From the NCBI GenBank assembly GCA_910587755.1, contig CAJUNZ010000004.1, forward strand, positions 14,117 through 56,390: a DNA stretch of 42,274 nt, read 5' to 3'. The translations under genes and the position numbers were made by a program. This DNA is from an uncultured Acetatifactor sp. (GTDB lineage Bacteria > Bacillota > Clostridia > Lachnospirales > Lachnospiraceae). Position 1 is the first letter of the stretch. Each line of letters starts with the position of its first letter. The notes under the pieces were generated by a model, which saw only the letters and a list, made by a program, of their open reading frames with translations, was not told the DNA's origin and searched no databases. Of this stretch, positions 15,763 through 24,674 are shown piece by piece.

Positions 15763-17091
15763 ATGAATATTCAATTGTCAGACCATTTTACCTATAAAAA
15801 ACTGCTGCGTTTTACCCTGCCTTCTATCATTATGATGGTCTTCACATCCATCTACGGGGTGGTGGACGGCTTTTTCGTGTCAAACTTTGTGGGAAAAACC
15901 CCCTTTGCCGCAGTAAACTTTATCATGCCCTTTCTAATGATCCTGGGTGCGGTGGGATTTATGTTCGGCACCGGAGGCAGCGCCCTTATCGCCATGACCA
16001 TGGGAACAGGGGACAAAGAGAAGGCAAACCGGATCTTTTCCATGCTCGTGTATGTATCGGCGGCGGGAAGCGTGGTTATCTCCCTCCTGGGCATCCTTTT
16101 CCTCAGACCGGTGGCATCCCTTATGGGGGCGGAGGGAGAACTGCTGGACAACTGTGTCCTGTACGGCCGCATTATCCTGGCCGCCCTGCCTGCTTTTATC
16201 CTGCAGTATGAGTTCCAGAGTTTCTTTGTCACTGCCCAGAAACCACAGCTGGGACTTGCCGTCACCATGGCCGCCGGCATTGCAAACATGGTGCTGGATG
16301 CCCTGTTTGTGGCTCTGTTCCAGTGGGGACTGGTGGGAGCGGCGGCGGCCACGGCCTGCAGCCAGGCGGTGGGCGGCATCATACCACTGCTCTACTTTTT
16401 CCGCCCCAACACAAGCCTGCTGCGGCTCACCAAGACCTCTTTTGACAAAACTGCCCTTATTAAAACCTGCGTCAACGGCTCCTCGGAGCTTATGTCCAAC
16501 ATCTCCATGTCCCTGGTGGGAATGCTCTACAACATGCAGCTGATGAAATATGCCGGCGAGGACGGAGTGGCGGCCTATGGAGTCCTTATGTATGTAAACC
16601 TGGTCTTTCTGGCGGCATTCATCGGCTACGCTGTGGGGACCGCTCCTGTCATCAGCTACCACTACGGAGCAGGGGGCCAGGAGGAATTAAAAAGCATGCT
16701 GCGGAAAAGCTTTGTAATTATCGGTATCTTCTCTGTGTCCATGCTGGCTCTGGCGGAAGGACTGGCAAAGCCCCTGGCCACGCTTTTTGTGGGATATGAC
16801 CAGAAACTTATGGAGCTGACGCTGCGGGGATTTATGATTTACTCCTTCTCCTTCCTTTTTGCAGGCATTGCCATTTTCGGATCCTCCTTTTTTACCGCCC
16901 TTAACAATGGCCTGGTGTCGGCGCTGATCTCCTTCCTCCGCACCCTGGTCTTCCAGGTGGCGGCGGTGCTGATCTTCCCGCTTATCTGGGAAATTGACGG
17001 CATCTGGCTTTCCATCTGCGCGGCGGAGATGATGGCCGCAGCCGTCACCCTCCTGTTCCTGGCAGGCCAGCGCAGGAAATACCACTATTAA
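15763..17091 (+). CDS. MATE-family efflux transporter
   Basis: A 442-residue antiporter with about twelve membrane segments in two homologous halves. The N-terminal FTLPSIIMMVFTSIYGVVDG and the internal QFFVTAQKPQLG-type region are typical of the MATE family, which exports cationic drugs using a sodium or proton gradient. AAGGAGG precedes the ATG. Downstream, 21 bp away, begins the truncated Enzyme I gene, probably in the same transcript. The length is normal and there is no sign of disruption. Confidence 0.92.
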   Translation: MNIQLSDHFTYKKLLRFTLPSIIMMVFTSIYGVVDGFFVSNFVGKTPFAAVNFIMPFLMILGAVGFMFGTGGSALIAMTMGTGDKEKANRIFSMLVYVSAAGSVVISLLGILFLRPVASLMGAEGELLDNCVLYGRIILAALPAFILQYEFQSFFVTAQKPQLGLAVTMAAGIANMVLDALFVALFQWGLVGAAAATACSQAVGGIIPLLYFFRPNTSLLRLTKTSFDKTALIKTCVNGSSELMSNISMSLVGMLYNMQLMKYAGEDGVAAYGVLMYVNLVFLAAFIGYAVGTAPVISYHYGAGGQEELKSMLRKSFVIIGIFSVSMLALAEGLAKPLATLFVGYDQKLMELTLRGFMIYSFSFLFAGIAIFGSSFFTALNNGLVSALISFLRTLVFQVAAVLIFPLIWEIDGIWLSICAAEMMAAAVTLLFLAGQRRKYHY

Positions 17092-17112
17092 ACTGAAGTC
17101 AGGAGGAAAAGC

Positions 17113-18354
17113 ATGAAGAAGTTATCCGGAACGACCGTGCAGAAAGGTATTGCGCTGGGACCGGTACTTGTGTTAAAAAAGAGGGAACAGACCCTGGAGA
17201 AAAGAAAGGCCGCCGACCCCGAGAGTGAGATACTGCGGCTTGAAAAGGCTGTAGATCAGGCGGCTTTACAGCTGCAGCGCCTGTATGAAAAAGCAGTCCG
17301 GGAGGCGGAGGAGGCAGGCAGAGCAATTATTGAAGGCCATCAAATGCTGCTGGAAGCCGTGGGGGCAGCAGGCGATACATTCTCCGGGCTGTTTGCCAGG
17401 ATGGAGGACGAATATATGAGGGCCAGGGCTGAGGATGTGAAAGATATCTCCAGCCGCCTGATGCGCAGTTTAACCGGGAAAAAAGAAACGGATCCGGCAT
17501 CCATGGCCCCGTCCATTATCGTAGCCGAAGACCTGACCCCCAGCGAGACAATTGGCATGGATAAGGAGAAAATTCTTGGGTTTGTGACCATTCACGGCTC
17601 CGTCAATTCCCACACGGCAATCCTGGCAAAGTTAAGGAATATTCCGGCCCTGACGGGCGTGCCCTTGAACCTGGACGAAATCCATACAGGAATGAGAGCG
17701 CTGGTAGACGGTTTTCAGGGAGAAGTGATCTTTGAACCTTCTGAGGAACTCTGTGCCCGGGCAGTCAGACGAATGAGGGAGGAAAAAGAAACATCCCTTC
17801 TGCTGCAGACATTAAAGGGAAAAGAAACCGTGACTTCCGGCGGAAAAAGAATCCGGCTTTATGCCAACATTGGAAGCACCGAGGATGTAGGGGCGGTGCT
17901 GGAAAATGACGGGGAGGGCATCGGTCTGTTCCGGAGTGAATTTTTATACCTGGGAAGGAATGATTTTCCCACAGAGGAGGAGCAGTTTACCGCATACCGC
18001 CAGGTGCTCCAGGCCATGGGGGACAGAGACGTTATCATACGGACAATGGATATTGGGGCGGACAAACAGGCTGCGTATTTTCAGCTGGGACAGGAGCACA
18101 ACCCGGCCATGGGCTACCGGGGGATCCGTATCTGTCTGAAACAGCCAGAGATATTCAGGACACAGCTGCGGGCCCTGCTGCGGGCTGCAGTATTCGGCAG
18201 GCTTTCCGTCATGTATCCTATGATCACCTCGGTGGAAGAAGTGGAGCAGATCCTTGCAATTGTGGAAGAAGTGCGGAGGAAACTGGAAAAACTGCAGGTT
18301 CCCCATCAAATGCCCAAACAGGGCATTATGATTGAGACACCTGCAGATTTGTGA
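17113..18354 (+). pseudogene. ptsI: phosphoenolpyruvate-protein phosphotransferase (PTS Enzyme I), 3'-truncated
   Basis: A 413-residue product against roughly 540-575 for complete Enzyme I. The N-terminal HPr-binding/swivelling part is intact, with the phosphorylatable His in VNSHTAILAKLRNIPALTG (H167). The barrel begins normally (GLFRSEFLY, RTMDIGADK, GYRGIRICL) but stops at GIMIETPADL. This removes the SIGTNDLTQY segment and the region with the catalytic Cys, so it cannot complete PEP phosphotransfer. The stop is 16 bp from the end of the convergent serine-hydrolase gene, suggesting a recombination breakpoint. The reading frame itself is undamaged and has a good Shine-Dalgarno (AGGAGG), so a non-catalytic product could still be made. 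Confidence 0.85.
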
Positions 18355-18369
18355 CAGTTTCAGACCCCC

Positions 18370-20082
18370 TCAGGCACAGGGCCCGATACAGAATTTGTCC
18401 GTCCCTGTGCGGAGCCAGGTTCTCTCCCCTTCCTTTTCCAACCAAAACACAATTCCCTCCCTGTCCGTCTCTGAGATCAGGCAGGTCTCATTTCCCCTCC
18501 GGGGATCACATGTCAGCGGCACCACCGGATATTCCTCATGTTCTGTGGTGAACAGCAGTACATTTTCCTCATTGATGCCTTCCAGGCAGACTGTTCCAAA
18601 AGGATTATCCTCTCCCTCTGCCTGAAAACAGACCCCGGCCAAAGTGGGCCATACGCTTCCGGGAACCGGATATGCGCTGTTTCTCTGGCAAAATGCCTCT
18701 CCCCATCTGATATAGTACACATTTCCACCGTATTCCTCTGCAAAAATCTTGTCATATTCTCCCTTTGCAAAGCAATTCCCATCCCAGCGAAATCCGCTTA
18801 ACTCCTCTGAGCGTTTCCAGTTTCCGCCCTTTTCCCAGATTTCCGTATTCAGCACATGGCCGCTGACAGAAAAGCGGTATACAGCGCAGCTGCCGTATGC
18901 CAGTCCGGAGTATAAGCTGGCCGGGTCCCTTTTCTCTTTGCTCTCCGGGCTTTCTGTGGCTGCAGTCGTTTCTGCCTGGACAGCTTCTGTTCCTGCCTCC
19001 TGATTTACGCCCTCTCCCAGGGCCTTCAGAGCCTCCCTGCCAATGTCTTCTAACACATCCAGCCACCAGACATCACCGTCATCCGTAGCTGAAATTGCCA
19101 GGGACAGCCTGCGGGCAGGGCTCACCAGCAGATAACTGCTGAACTGTTCTGTACCGCCATCCTTCACTACCGCGCCCTCTCCAAGAGGAATCCTGTCTCT
19201 GTTGTAAAGAGAATCCCATCCCAGACAGAAATTTGTCGCATCATAGGCTCCCTGCAGAAAGGAGACTCCCTGGGGCCGCCTGGTTTCGTCCAGAAAGCTT
19301 TGCTCCACAATCCCCTTTGCATCCACAAAAAGATAGCCAAACAGCGCGCATTCCGGCACTGTGGTATGAATGGCCCCTGCACCAAAACAGTTATAATACT
19401 CAGGCTCTCTGCCCTTGCAGGAGACCTTTACATGCCCTGCCGCAAGCCTTCTGCCGGCTCCAATGGAAAAAAGCCCTGCCGGTTTTCCGATCTGCTCCCG
19501 CAGCCACTGAATATACGGTTCCCCTGTCACAGCCTCCACCACTTCCACCAGCAGGTCAAATCCGTCATTGCTGTAGCAGGAAAAGCTTCCCGGCCGGGCC
19601 CGCAGTTTTACGCCTCGCCAGTACTCAGGCGTATTTCGGTATTTTCCTGCGAAAAGTTCCCGCTCCTCTCCTGCTACAAGATGGTCGTGAAGATTTGTCC
19701 CGGGTATCCCGGAGGAATGGTTTAAAAGCATCCGCACCGTGATCTCCCGGTAACGCTCATCCCCCAGTTTCCAATCCGGAAGATACACGCTCACCGGGGT
19801 ATCCAGGGATATTTTCCCCTCCTGAACCAGTTTCATCACAGCCACAGTGGTATAAACCTTGGAGACAGAACCGATGTTATACAGATCTTCCACCTGGGCT
19901 TCACTGTCCTCAAACCCTCTCTTTCCGGCACAGGCCCCCGCCAGCAGTTCTCCCTCCGCACAGACTGCCGCGCATGCCGCAGTGGTGCCGCTATCCCGGA
20001 TCACTTGTTCCAGTTTCTTCCGGATTTCCTCCGCCAGATCCCTGTTGCTTCCCGTACATCCTTCTTCTCTTTCCATTTGCAT
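18370..20082 (-). CDS. serine hydrolase, class C beta-lactamase/penicillin-binding family
   Basis: About 570 residues. The N-terminal catalytic domain has the SxxK motif in NIGSVSKVYT (near residue 72), the YSN motif (YSNDGFD near 163) and DGGTEQFSS as the third-motif region, all typical of beta-lactamase-fold esterases and peptidases. A C-terminal part (about 360-570) of beta-rich sequence resembles the lipocalin-like extensions of such hydrolases. No signal peptide is visible, so it is probably cytoplasmic. The start chosen at 20082 has GGGAGG four bases upstream; ATG at 20076 is an alternative. It converges on the truncated Enzyme I gene. Confidence 0.85.
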   Translation of the reverse strand: MQMEREEGCTGSNRDLAEEIRKKLEQVIRDSGTTAACAAVCAEGELLAGACAGKRGFEDSEAQVEDLYNIGSVSKVYTTVAVMKLVQEGKISLDTPVSVYLPDWKLGDERYREITVRMLLNHSSGIPGTNLHDHLVAGEERELFAGKYRNTPEYWRGVKLRARPGSFSCYSNDGFDLLVEVVEAVTGEPYIQWLREQIGKPAGLFSIGAGRRLAAGHVKVSCKGREPEYYNCFGAGAIHTTVPECALFGYLFVDAKGIVEQSFLDETRRPQGVSFLQGAYDATNFCLGWDSLYNRDRIPLGEGAVVKDGGTEQFSSYLLVSPARRLSLAISATDDGDVWWLDVLEDIGREALKALGEGVNQEAGTEAVQAETTAATESPESKEKRDPASLYSGLAYGSCAVYRFSVSGHVLNTEIWEKGGNWKRSEELSGFRWDGNCFAKGEYDKIFAEEYGGNVYYIRWGEAFCQRNSAYPVPGSVWPTLAGVCFQAEGEDNPFGTVCLEGINEENVLLFTTEHEEYPVVPLTCDPRRGNETCLISETDREGIVFWLEKEGERTWLRTGTDKFCIGPCA

Positions 20083-20264
20083 TTTTCCTCCCAATTCTTC
20101 TCAGTCAATCTCTTTGTGAGTATATTGTAGAAGAAACATAATCCATATACAAGTAACCCAAATAACTATAGCGAAAGTTGCCCCTTTTCCATAGAAAAAG
20201 ACGCCTGCCATCTCCTGGCGGACGTCCTTTGAGACACAGACGGACAGGCCTATGCCTGCCCGGA

Positions 20265-20522
20265 CTATCCATATATAATTTTCCGAATGGTACTTTGCGC
20301 CAGACCATATTGCTCTGCCAGTGCTTCCATGGAATATCCTTCCTGGTACAGCCTCCGGATCTCCCTGTTGCGCTCCCTGTAAAAGATGCGGGAACCGCTG
20401 ACAGTTCCCCATTCCTTTTTTGAGGAAGCCTTGGGAATATAGAGCATCTCTCCGTCAATATAAGCCTGAAGTTCTCTCAATAACCTCTCCGGCAATACCT
20501 CTGCTGCATTTACATATTTCAT
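20265..20522 (-). CDS. CD3324-family (Mor-like) HTH protein
   Basis: An 85-residue DNA-binding protein. The N-terminal half carries the family pattern NAAEVLPERLLRELQAYIDG and LYIPKA. The C-terminal half is a helix-turn-helix (RNREIRRLYQEGYSMEALAEQYGLAQSTIRKII). Related proteins resemble the C-terminal domain of Mor transcription activators and are common in Clostridia, usually unlinked to phage. GGAGG lies 11 bp upstream of the ATG. It is on the same strand as the serine hydrolase, with a 180-bp gap. Targets unknown. Confidence 0.85.
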   Translation of the reverse strand: MKYVNAAEVLPERLLRELQAYIDGEMLYIPKASSKKEWGTVSGSRIFYRERNREIRRLYQEGYSMEALAEQYGLAQSTIRKIIYG

Positions 20523-20710
20523 CGGAATGCGTTCCTCCGTTTCCCTCTCTTTATTTATCCATCATGCCGTTGCCCATCCATAATTTGGATATTGATTCCC
20601 GCGAAGTTCGTCCGCTATACAGGCATGTCCGCCAGGCTTGACACACTTCCTCAGTGCCTGCGGAGATAAATAAAGTTCAGAAACAGCAGAGTGTCAGAAG
20701 AGCAGTAGTT

Positions 20711-20770
20711 TTATTTTCTGCAGCCCCTCCTGTAAATCATTTCACAACCTTCAAAAAATATACTTCTCAT
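20711..20770 (-). CDS. candidate 19-aa small ORF
   Basis: In the 20523-21048 gap, an AAAGGAG is followed eight bases later by ATG and a 19-codon frame encoding MRSIFFEGCEMIYRRGCRK, ending TAA. Upstream on the minus strand TTGATT and TAAAGT are 17 bp apart. No family is recognisable at this length and chance is a real alternative. The rest of the gap holds the promoter and hairpin at 20959-21030 and otherwise nothing I can identify. Confidence 0.22.
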   Translation of the reverse strand: MRSIFFEGCEMIYRRGCRK

Positions 20771-20958
20771 AATAATGCTCCTTTCCTGCAACTTGTAAAA
20801 TACTCAGTTCTTAAATATCATTTATATTTACAGCTTCTACTTTACAGGAAACAGGGACAGAAATCAATATAAAAATGCCGGCACTTCAAACCAGAAGCAG
20901 CGCAGAAAAATTACCCTCATGCCGCTAAAAAGACATTCTGTTTAAGGCTCACCGGCTG

Positions 20959-20987
20959 TGGACATTCTGCCGGATGTCTGTTATACT
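20959..20987 (+). promoter_or_regulatory. promoter upstream of the metallohydrolase pseudogene
   Basis: TGGACA (20959-20964), 17-bp spacer, TATACT (20982-20987). Predicted initiation near 20994, about ten bases before the hairpin at 21005. Confidence 0.6.
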
Positions 20988-21004
20988 GAAACCTGAGTAT
21001 ACTC

Positions 21005-21030
21005 AGAGGGCTGAAGCCCTCTTATTTTTA
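21005..21030 (+). terminator. leader terminator or attenuator hairpin
   Basis: AGAGGGC-TGAA-GCCCTCT followed by TATTTTTAT forms a compact intrinsic terminator. It lies between the promoter at 20959 and the Shine-Dalgarno of the metallohydrolase gene, only 18 bp before the ATG. A gene normally would not have a terminator here unless it is an attenuator, or unless it ends a transcript from farther left. Confidence 0.65.
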
Positions 21031-21048
21031 TAGAAAGGCGGCACCACC

Positions 21049-21764
21049 ATGGAATTTACCGTAATGACGTATAACATTCAGTCTGGCCGGAATCTGGCCC
21101 AGGACAGGAACATTGCCCACGCAATCTCCGCAATTCAGAAGGAAAACCCGGATATCCTCAGCTTAAACGAAGTCCAGCACTGCACAGAACTATGTCCGGA
21201 GGGCAAATGCCAGGCCCAGGCTGTGGCGGAAGCCCTGGGATATCCTTACTTCCATTTTGGCCGTTCATTGACTTTATGGGAGGTGAGTATGGCAATGCCC
21301 TCCTGTCCCGGTTCCCCCTTCAGGAAGTTCAGGTTTTCCCTGTCCCGGATATACCAAAGGAAAAACGGGACGGCTGGTTCGAGTCCCGGAGCCATCTGCG
21401 CTGCCGGCTGGATTTAGGCGGCAGGGAAATCTTCACCCTGACCTCCCACTACGGCCTTTCCCAGGAAGAGATTCAAAACGCCGTACTGGAAACCCTGCGC
21501 CTGGCCGGGGAAACAGAGCTCCCGTTGATTTTCATGGGGGATTTAAATGAGAAACCGGACAGCCCCCTGCTGGCTCCCCTTTTCTCTGTTTTCACTGACT
21601 CTGCCGAAGAGATGGAAGGACCCGGGTTCACTTACCCTTCGGACCATCCCTGTGAGAAAATCGACTATCTTTTTCATAAAAACGGCATTCGGACCTTAAA
21701 AGCATGGATTCCGGAGACCACCCACTCCGACCATCGGCCCTTCTGTGCCCGCCTGGCCCTGTAA
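21049..21764 (+). pseudogene. endonuclease/exonuclease/phosphatase-family metallohydrolase, frameshifted
   Basis: All family motifs are present but split over two frames. Frame one (from the ATG at 21049) gives TYNIQSG and LNEVQ through YFHFGR. Frame two continues with IDFMGGEYGNALLSRFPLQ, SHYGLS, MGDLNEKPDS and the terminal THSDHRP. The join is at about 21262-21275, where loss of one base would explain the shift. The restored product would be about 238 residues, normal for the family of Mg-dependent phosphodiesterases. The motifs are uneroded, so the lesion is recent or a sequencing error. GAAAGGCGG precedes the ATG. Confidence 0.82.
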
Positions 21765-21790
21765 GGAACTGTAAAACTGGGGTTGCATCC

Positions 21791-21814
21791 GGCGCAGAAT
21801 AAGGGTTCTGCGCC
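21791..21814. terminator. hairpin after the metallohydrolase pseudogene
   Basis: GGCGCAGAA (21791-21799) pairs with TTCTGCGCC (21806-21814) around a six-base loop. There is no clear T-run, so it is a weak or factor-assisted terminator between the pseudogene and the luxS promoter. Confidence 0.45.
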
Positions 21815-21824
21815 CCTCCCGGTC

Positions 21825-21853
21825 TTGACATTTTCCGCTATTCTCACTACAAT
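21825..21853 (+). promoter_or_regulatory. luxS promoter
   Basis: TTGACA (21825-21830), 17-bp spacer, TACAAT (21848-21853). The start of luxS is about 40 bp beyond the predicted initiation site. Confidence 0.75.
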
Positions 21854-21901
21854 AAAACATGACCATAAACAATCTCCCTGAATGAAAGGATGGAATTACT
21901 T

Positions 21902-22381
21902 ATGGAAAAAATTGCAAGTTTTACCATAGACCACATAAAGCTTCAGCCCGGAGTGTATGTCTCCCGAAAGGACACCGTGGGGGCGGAGGTTATCACTACC
22001 TTTGACCTGCGCATGACCAGCCCCAACGAAGAACCTGTGATGAATACGGCGGAGATGCATGCCATTGAGCACCTGGGAGCCACTTTCCTGCGCAACCATG
22101 GGGAGTACGGCAGCAAAACCATTTACTTCGGCCCCATGGGGTGCCGCACGGGCTTCTACCTGCTGCTGGCAGGGGAGTACAGCTCCCGGGATATCCTTCC
22201 TCTGCTGGTTCAGATGTATGAGTTTATCCGGGACTACAGGGGACAGGTTCCGGGAGCTTCCCCCAAAGACTGCGGGAACTACCTGGATATCAACCTGCCC
22301 ATGGCAAATTTCCTGGCGGAAAAATATCTGGACAACGTACTGTATCATATTGAAGAGAGCCGTCTGGTCTATCCCCAGTGA
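21902..22381 (+). CDS. luxS: S-ribosylhomocysteine lyase (LuxS)
   Basis: A 159-residue metalloenzyme that splits S-ribosylhomocysteine into homocysteine and DPD, the precursor of autoinducer-2. Metal ligands H53 and H57 in HAIEHLGA, catalytic E56 and C81 (PMGCRTGFY), and ligand C124 in KDCGNYLDI are all present. I placed the start at the second ATG (21902), giving the family-typical MEKIASFTIDH; an in-frame ATG at 21890 is possible. It is followed 71 bp later by the nucleosidase that makes its substrate. Confidence 0.96.
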   Translation: MEKIASFTIDHIKLQPGVYVSRKDTVGAEVITTFDLRMTSPNEEPVMNTAEMHAIEHLGATFLRNHGEYGSKTIYFGPMGCRTGFYLLLAGEYSSRDILPLLVQMYEFIRDYRGQVPGASPKDCGNYLDINLPMANFLAEKYLDNVLYHIEESRLVYPQ

Positions 22382-22452
22382 CAGCGGACGTTTCTATAAC
22401 TTTGTAACTCTGAAACTGCAATGTGCGCCTTGGCACACAGAAAGGTGTAAAA

Positions 22453-23151
22453 ATGAATAAAGTTGGAATCATCGGAGCCATGGAACCCGAAGTGGAACTT
22501 CTGAAACGGGAGATGACAGTGTCGCAGGTGGTGGAGAAAGCGGGAATGAGCTTCTATGAAGGCACCCTTGGAAGCGCCGCCGTTGTGGTGGTGCGCTGCG
22601 GGATCGGAAAGGTAAATGCCGCCCTCTGTGTACAGATTCTGGCAGACCAGTTCGGCGTGACCCATATTATCAACACAGGGGTGGCAGGTTCCCTGAACGC
22701 GGACCTGGATATCGGGGATATCCTGATCTCAAAGGATGCCCTCTACCACGATATGGATGTGACCATCTTCGGCTATCTGCCGGGGGAAGTGCCCCAGATG
22801 GGCTTCCGGGAATTTACTGCGGATCAGAAAATGGCCGCTCTGGCGAAAGAGACCTGCGAGAGAGTGAATCCCGACGTACACGCAGTATTGGGACGGGTGG
22901 TCAGCGGAGACCAGTTTATCTCCAGCGGCCAGGTGAAAGATCGTCTGGTCAGCGATTTCCAGGGGGACTGCGCAGAGATGGAGGGAGCCGCCATCGCTCA
23001 CGGCGCTACCCTGAACAATATTCCCTTTGTGATTATCCGGGCCATCTCCGACAAAGCGGACGACAGCGCTCAGATGGAGTATCCCGCTTTTGAGGCGGCG
23101 GCAGCAAAACATTCCTCCGCACTGGTAAAAGAAATGGTTCAGGGCCTGTAA
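22453..23151 (+). CDS. mtnN: 5'-methylthioadenosine/S-adenosylhomocysteine nucleosidase
   Basis: A 232-residue nucleosidase that removes adenine from S-adenosylhomocysteine and methylthioadenosine, supplying LuxS with S-ribosylhomocysteine. The family hallmarks are present: GIIGAMEPEVELL with the catalytic Glu near residue 12, NTGVAGSL, GDQFISS, the substrate-binding MEGAAIAH, and the catalytic Asp in AISDKADDS near the C-terminus. The start at 22453 is preceded by AAAGGTG; the longer frame starting at 22423 lacks a site. The 3' end is embedded in a strong terminator. Co-directional with luxS. Confidence 0.96.
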   Translation: MNKVGIIGAMEPEVELLKREMTVSQVVEKAGMSFYEGTLGSAAVVVVRCGIGKVNAALCVQILADQFGVTHIINTGVAGSLNADLDIGDILISKDALYHDMDVTIFGYLPGEVPQMGFREFTADQKMAALAKETCERVNPDVHAVLGRVVSGDQFISSGQVKDRLVSDFQGDCAEMEGAAIAHGATLNNIPFVIIRAISDKADDSAQMEYPAFEAAAAKHSSALVKEMVQGL

Positions 23152-23169
23152 CCCTGAACCATTTCTTTT
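23131..23169. terminator. bidirectional terminator overlapping the mtnN 3' end
   Basis: A perfect 14-bp stem (23131-23144 with 23152-23165) whose loop contains the mtnN stop codon. TTTT follows on the plus strand and TTTT also follows on the minus strand. It can end both mtnN and the converging GtrA-family gene. Confidence 0.88.
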
Positions 23170-23175
23170 GTTGGT

Positions 23176-23604
23176 TTACTTTTCCCCTTTTCGGAACACG
23201 AACAGCTTGCTGAACACATAGTTGGCCACAGTCACCAGGACCGCCGATATAATGCTCCCCACAACCAGATTGATGTTAAGCGCCGTGAACACCTGCATCA
23301 CCACCACGTCCAGGATCCAGGTGGAGACCCTGGAGAGCACAAACTTAGGGGCCTCTTTGCTCATGGGCATTTTGCTCTTAAACACAAAGCGCCTGTTGGT
23401 AAAATAGGCAAAGGTGACGCCTGCCACCCAGTTGATGGTGCTCAGTATCCCGTTCTCCAGAGGGGTTGGATACATGGTATTGTCAAAAAACAGGGCGTTT
23501 GCGGCAAACTTTGCCGTCCAGGAGACAATTGTGGTCAGAACACCGACAATCAGATAGACAATAATTTCTTCATATTTTACATATAGTTCTTTGATCTTTT
23601 CCAT
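23176..23604 (-). CDS. GtrA-family membrane protein
   Basis: A 142-residue protein with four membrane segments and the GtrA pattern: YLIVGVLTTIVSWTAKF at the N-terminus, WVAGVTFAYFTNRRFVFKSK in the middle and NYVFSKLFVFRKG at the C-terminus. GtrA-like proteins are thought to help move polyprenyl-phosphate sugars or otherwise support cell-surface polysaccharide synthesis; a specific role here is not visible. GGGAGG precedes the ATG. It lies 23 bp after the 2-hydroxyacid dehydrogenase stop, likely in the same transcript. Confidence 0.9.
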   Translation of the reverse strand: MEKIKELYVKYEEIIVYLIVGVLTTIVSWTAKFAANALFFDNTMYPTPLENGILSTINWVAGVTFAYFTNRRFVFKSKMPMSKEAPKFVLSRVSTWILDVVVMQVFTALNINLVVGSIISAVLVTVANYVFSKLFVFRKGEK

Positions 23605-23627
23605 CTTTTGCTTCCTCCCACAATTCC

Positions 23628-24590
23628 TTATGGATTCACCACATTTCTGGCTTCTCCCCGCAGAAATGCCGCAATGTTCTCATAAGCCTCCTGCACGCAG
23701 CGCCTGCGGGCCTCCACGCTGGCCCAGGCCAGATGGGGCGTGATAATCAGGCGGGTGCTGTCCTGGATTCTGCCCAGGGGATTGGAGGGTTCCAGAGGTT
23801 CCTTCTCCAGCACATCCAGACCCGCCGCCGCGATCTCCCCCGCCTCCAGGGCTTCATACAGAGCATTGTTGTCCACCACCTGCCCCCGGGCCACATTTAA
23901 GAGCACCGCTGTGGACTTCATCTTTTTCAGGGCAGATCCGTCGATAAAGTTCCGGGTGAGCCCGCTCAAGGGACAGTGCAGAGAGAGAAAATCGCTCTCT
24001 TTTAACAGTGTGTCCTTGTCCACCCTGGGATATTCGGTGCAGGCACTTCTTCCCGTGACAGAGTGGAAAATCACCCTGCAGCCAAAGGCAGAGGCAATCC
24101 CCGCCACCCTCCTGCCGATATTCCCCATGCCCACAATTCCCCAGGTCTTTCCCTCCAGCTCCCGGAAGGGAAGGTCGAAATGGGAGAATCTGTCCTGGGC
24201 GGCATAGCGCCCTGACTTCACATAATCATCATAATAAAACAGCTTCTGACTCAGGGCCAGTGCCAGGGTAAAGGTGTGCTGGGCCACCATGCCGGTGCAG
24301 TAGTCCCTCACATTTACCACCCTGATCCCCCTTTTGCCGCAGTACTCCAGGTCGCAGTTGTCATACCCGGTGGCAAACTCACAGATCAGCTTTACCTTGG
24401 GGGCCTCTTCCAGGGTCTCCTTCCCAAGAGGGGATTTGTTGGCAATGACAATATCCGCCTCCCGCACCCGCTCCCGGACCTGCTCCGCTCCCACCGTGTT
24501 CCCGTACACCTCCACCTGGCCGAAATCCTCCATGCACTCCACGGACACATCCCGGCCCACGCTGTCCCGCTCCAGTATCACAATTTTCAT
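23628..24590 (-). CDS. D-2-hydroxyacid dehydrogenase, NAD-dependent
   Basis: A 320-residue cytoplasmic dehydrogenase of the D-isomer family. The Rossmann motif GIVGMGNIGRRVAG binds NAD. The catalytic Arg is in LNVARGQVVDN, the Glu in GLDVLEKEPL and the His in TPHLAWAS. The substrate-binding region near residue 70 (CEFATGYDNCD) is compatible with hydroxypyruvate, glycerate or phenyllactate-type substrates, which I cannot separate. The start at 24590 has GGAGGA four bases upstream; the longer frame from 24614 would include that site. Confidence 0.9.
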   Translation of the reverse strand: MKIVILERDSVGRDVSVECMEDFGQVEVYGNTVGAEQVRERVREADIVIANKSPLGKETLEEAPKVKLICEFATGYDNCDLEYCGKRGIRVVNVRDYCTGMVAQHTFTLALALSQKLFYYDDYVKSGRYAAQDRFSHFDLPFRELEGKTWGIVGMGNIGRRVAGIASAFGCRVIFHSVTGRSACTEYPRVDKDTLLKESDFLSLHCPLSGLTRNFIDGSALKKMKSTAVLLNVARGQVVDNNALYEALEAGEIAAAGLDVLEKEPLEPSNPLGRIQDSTRLIITPHLAWASVEARRRCVQEAYENIAAFLRGEARNVVNP

Positions 24591-24674
24591 CCGATCCTCC
24601 TTGGGCCCGGACACAGCAAAAGGGCCGCCCTGCTCTCACACGGCAGCCCCGTCCACATCCGCAGCTCCCCTTCC

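Noticed and set aside
20638..20670. TTGACA in the 20.6-kb gap as a promoter
   Set aside because: The best downstream match (GATAAA) is 21 bp away; not convincing.
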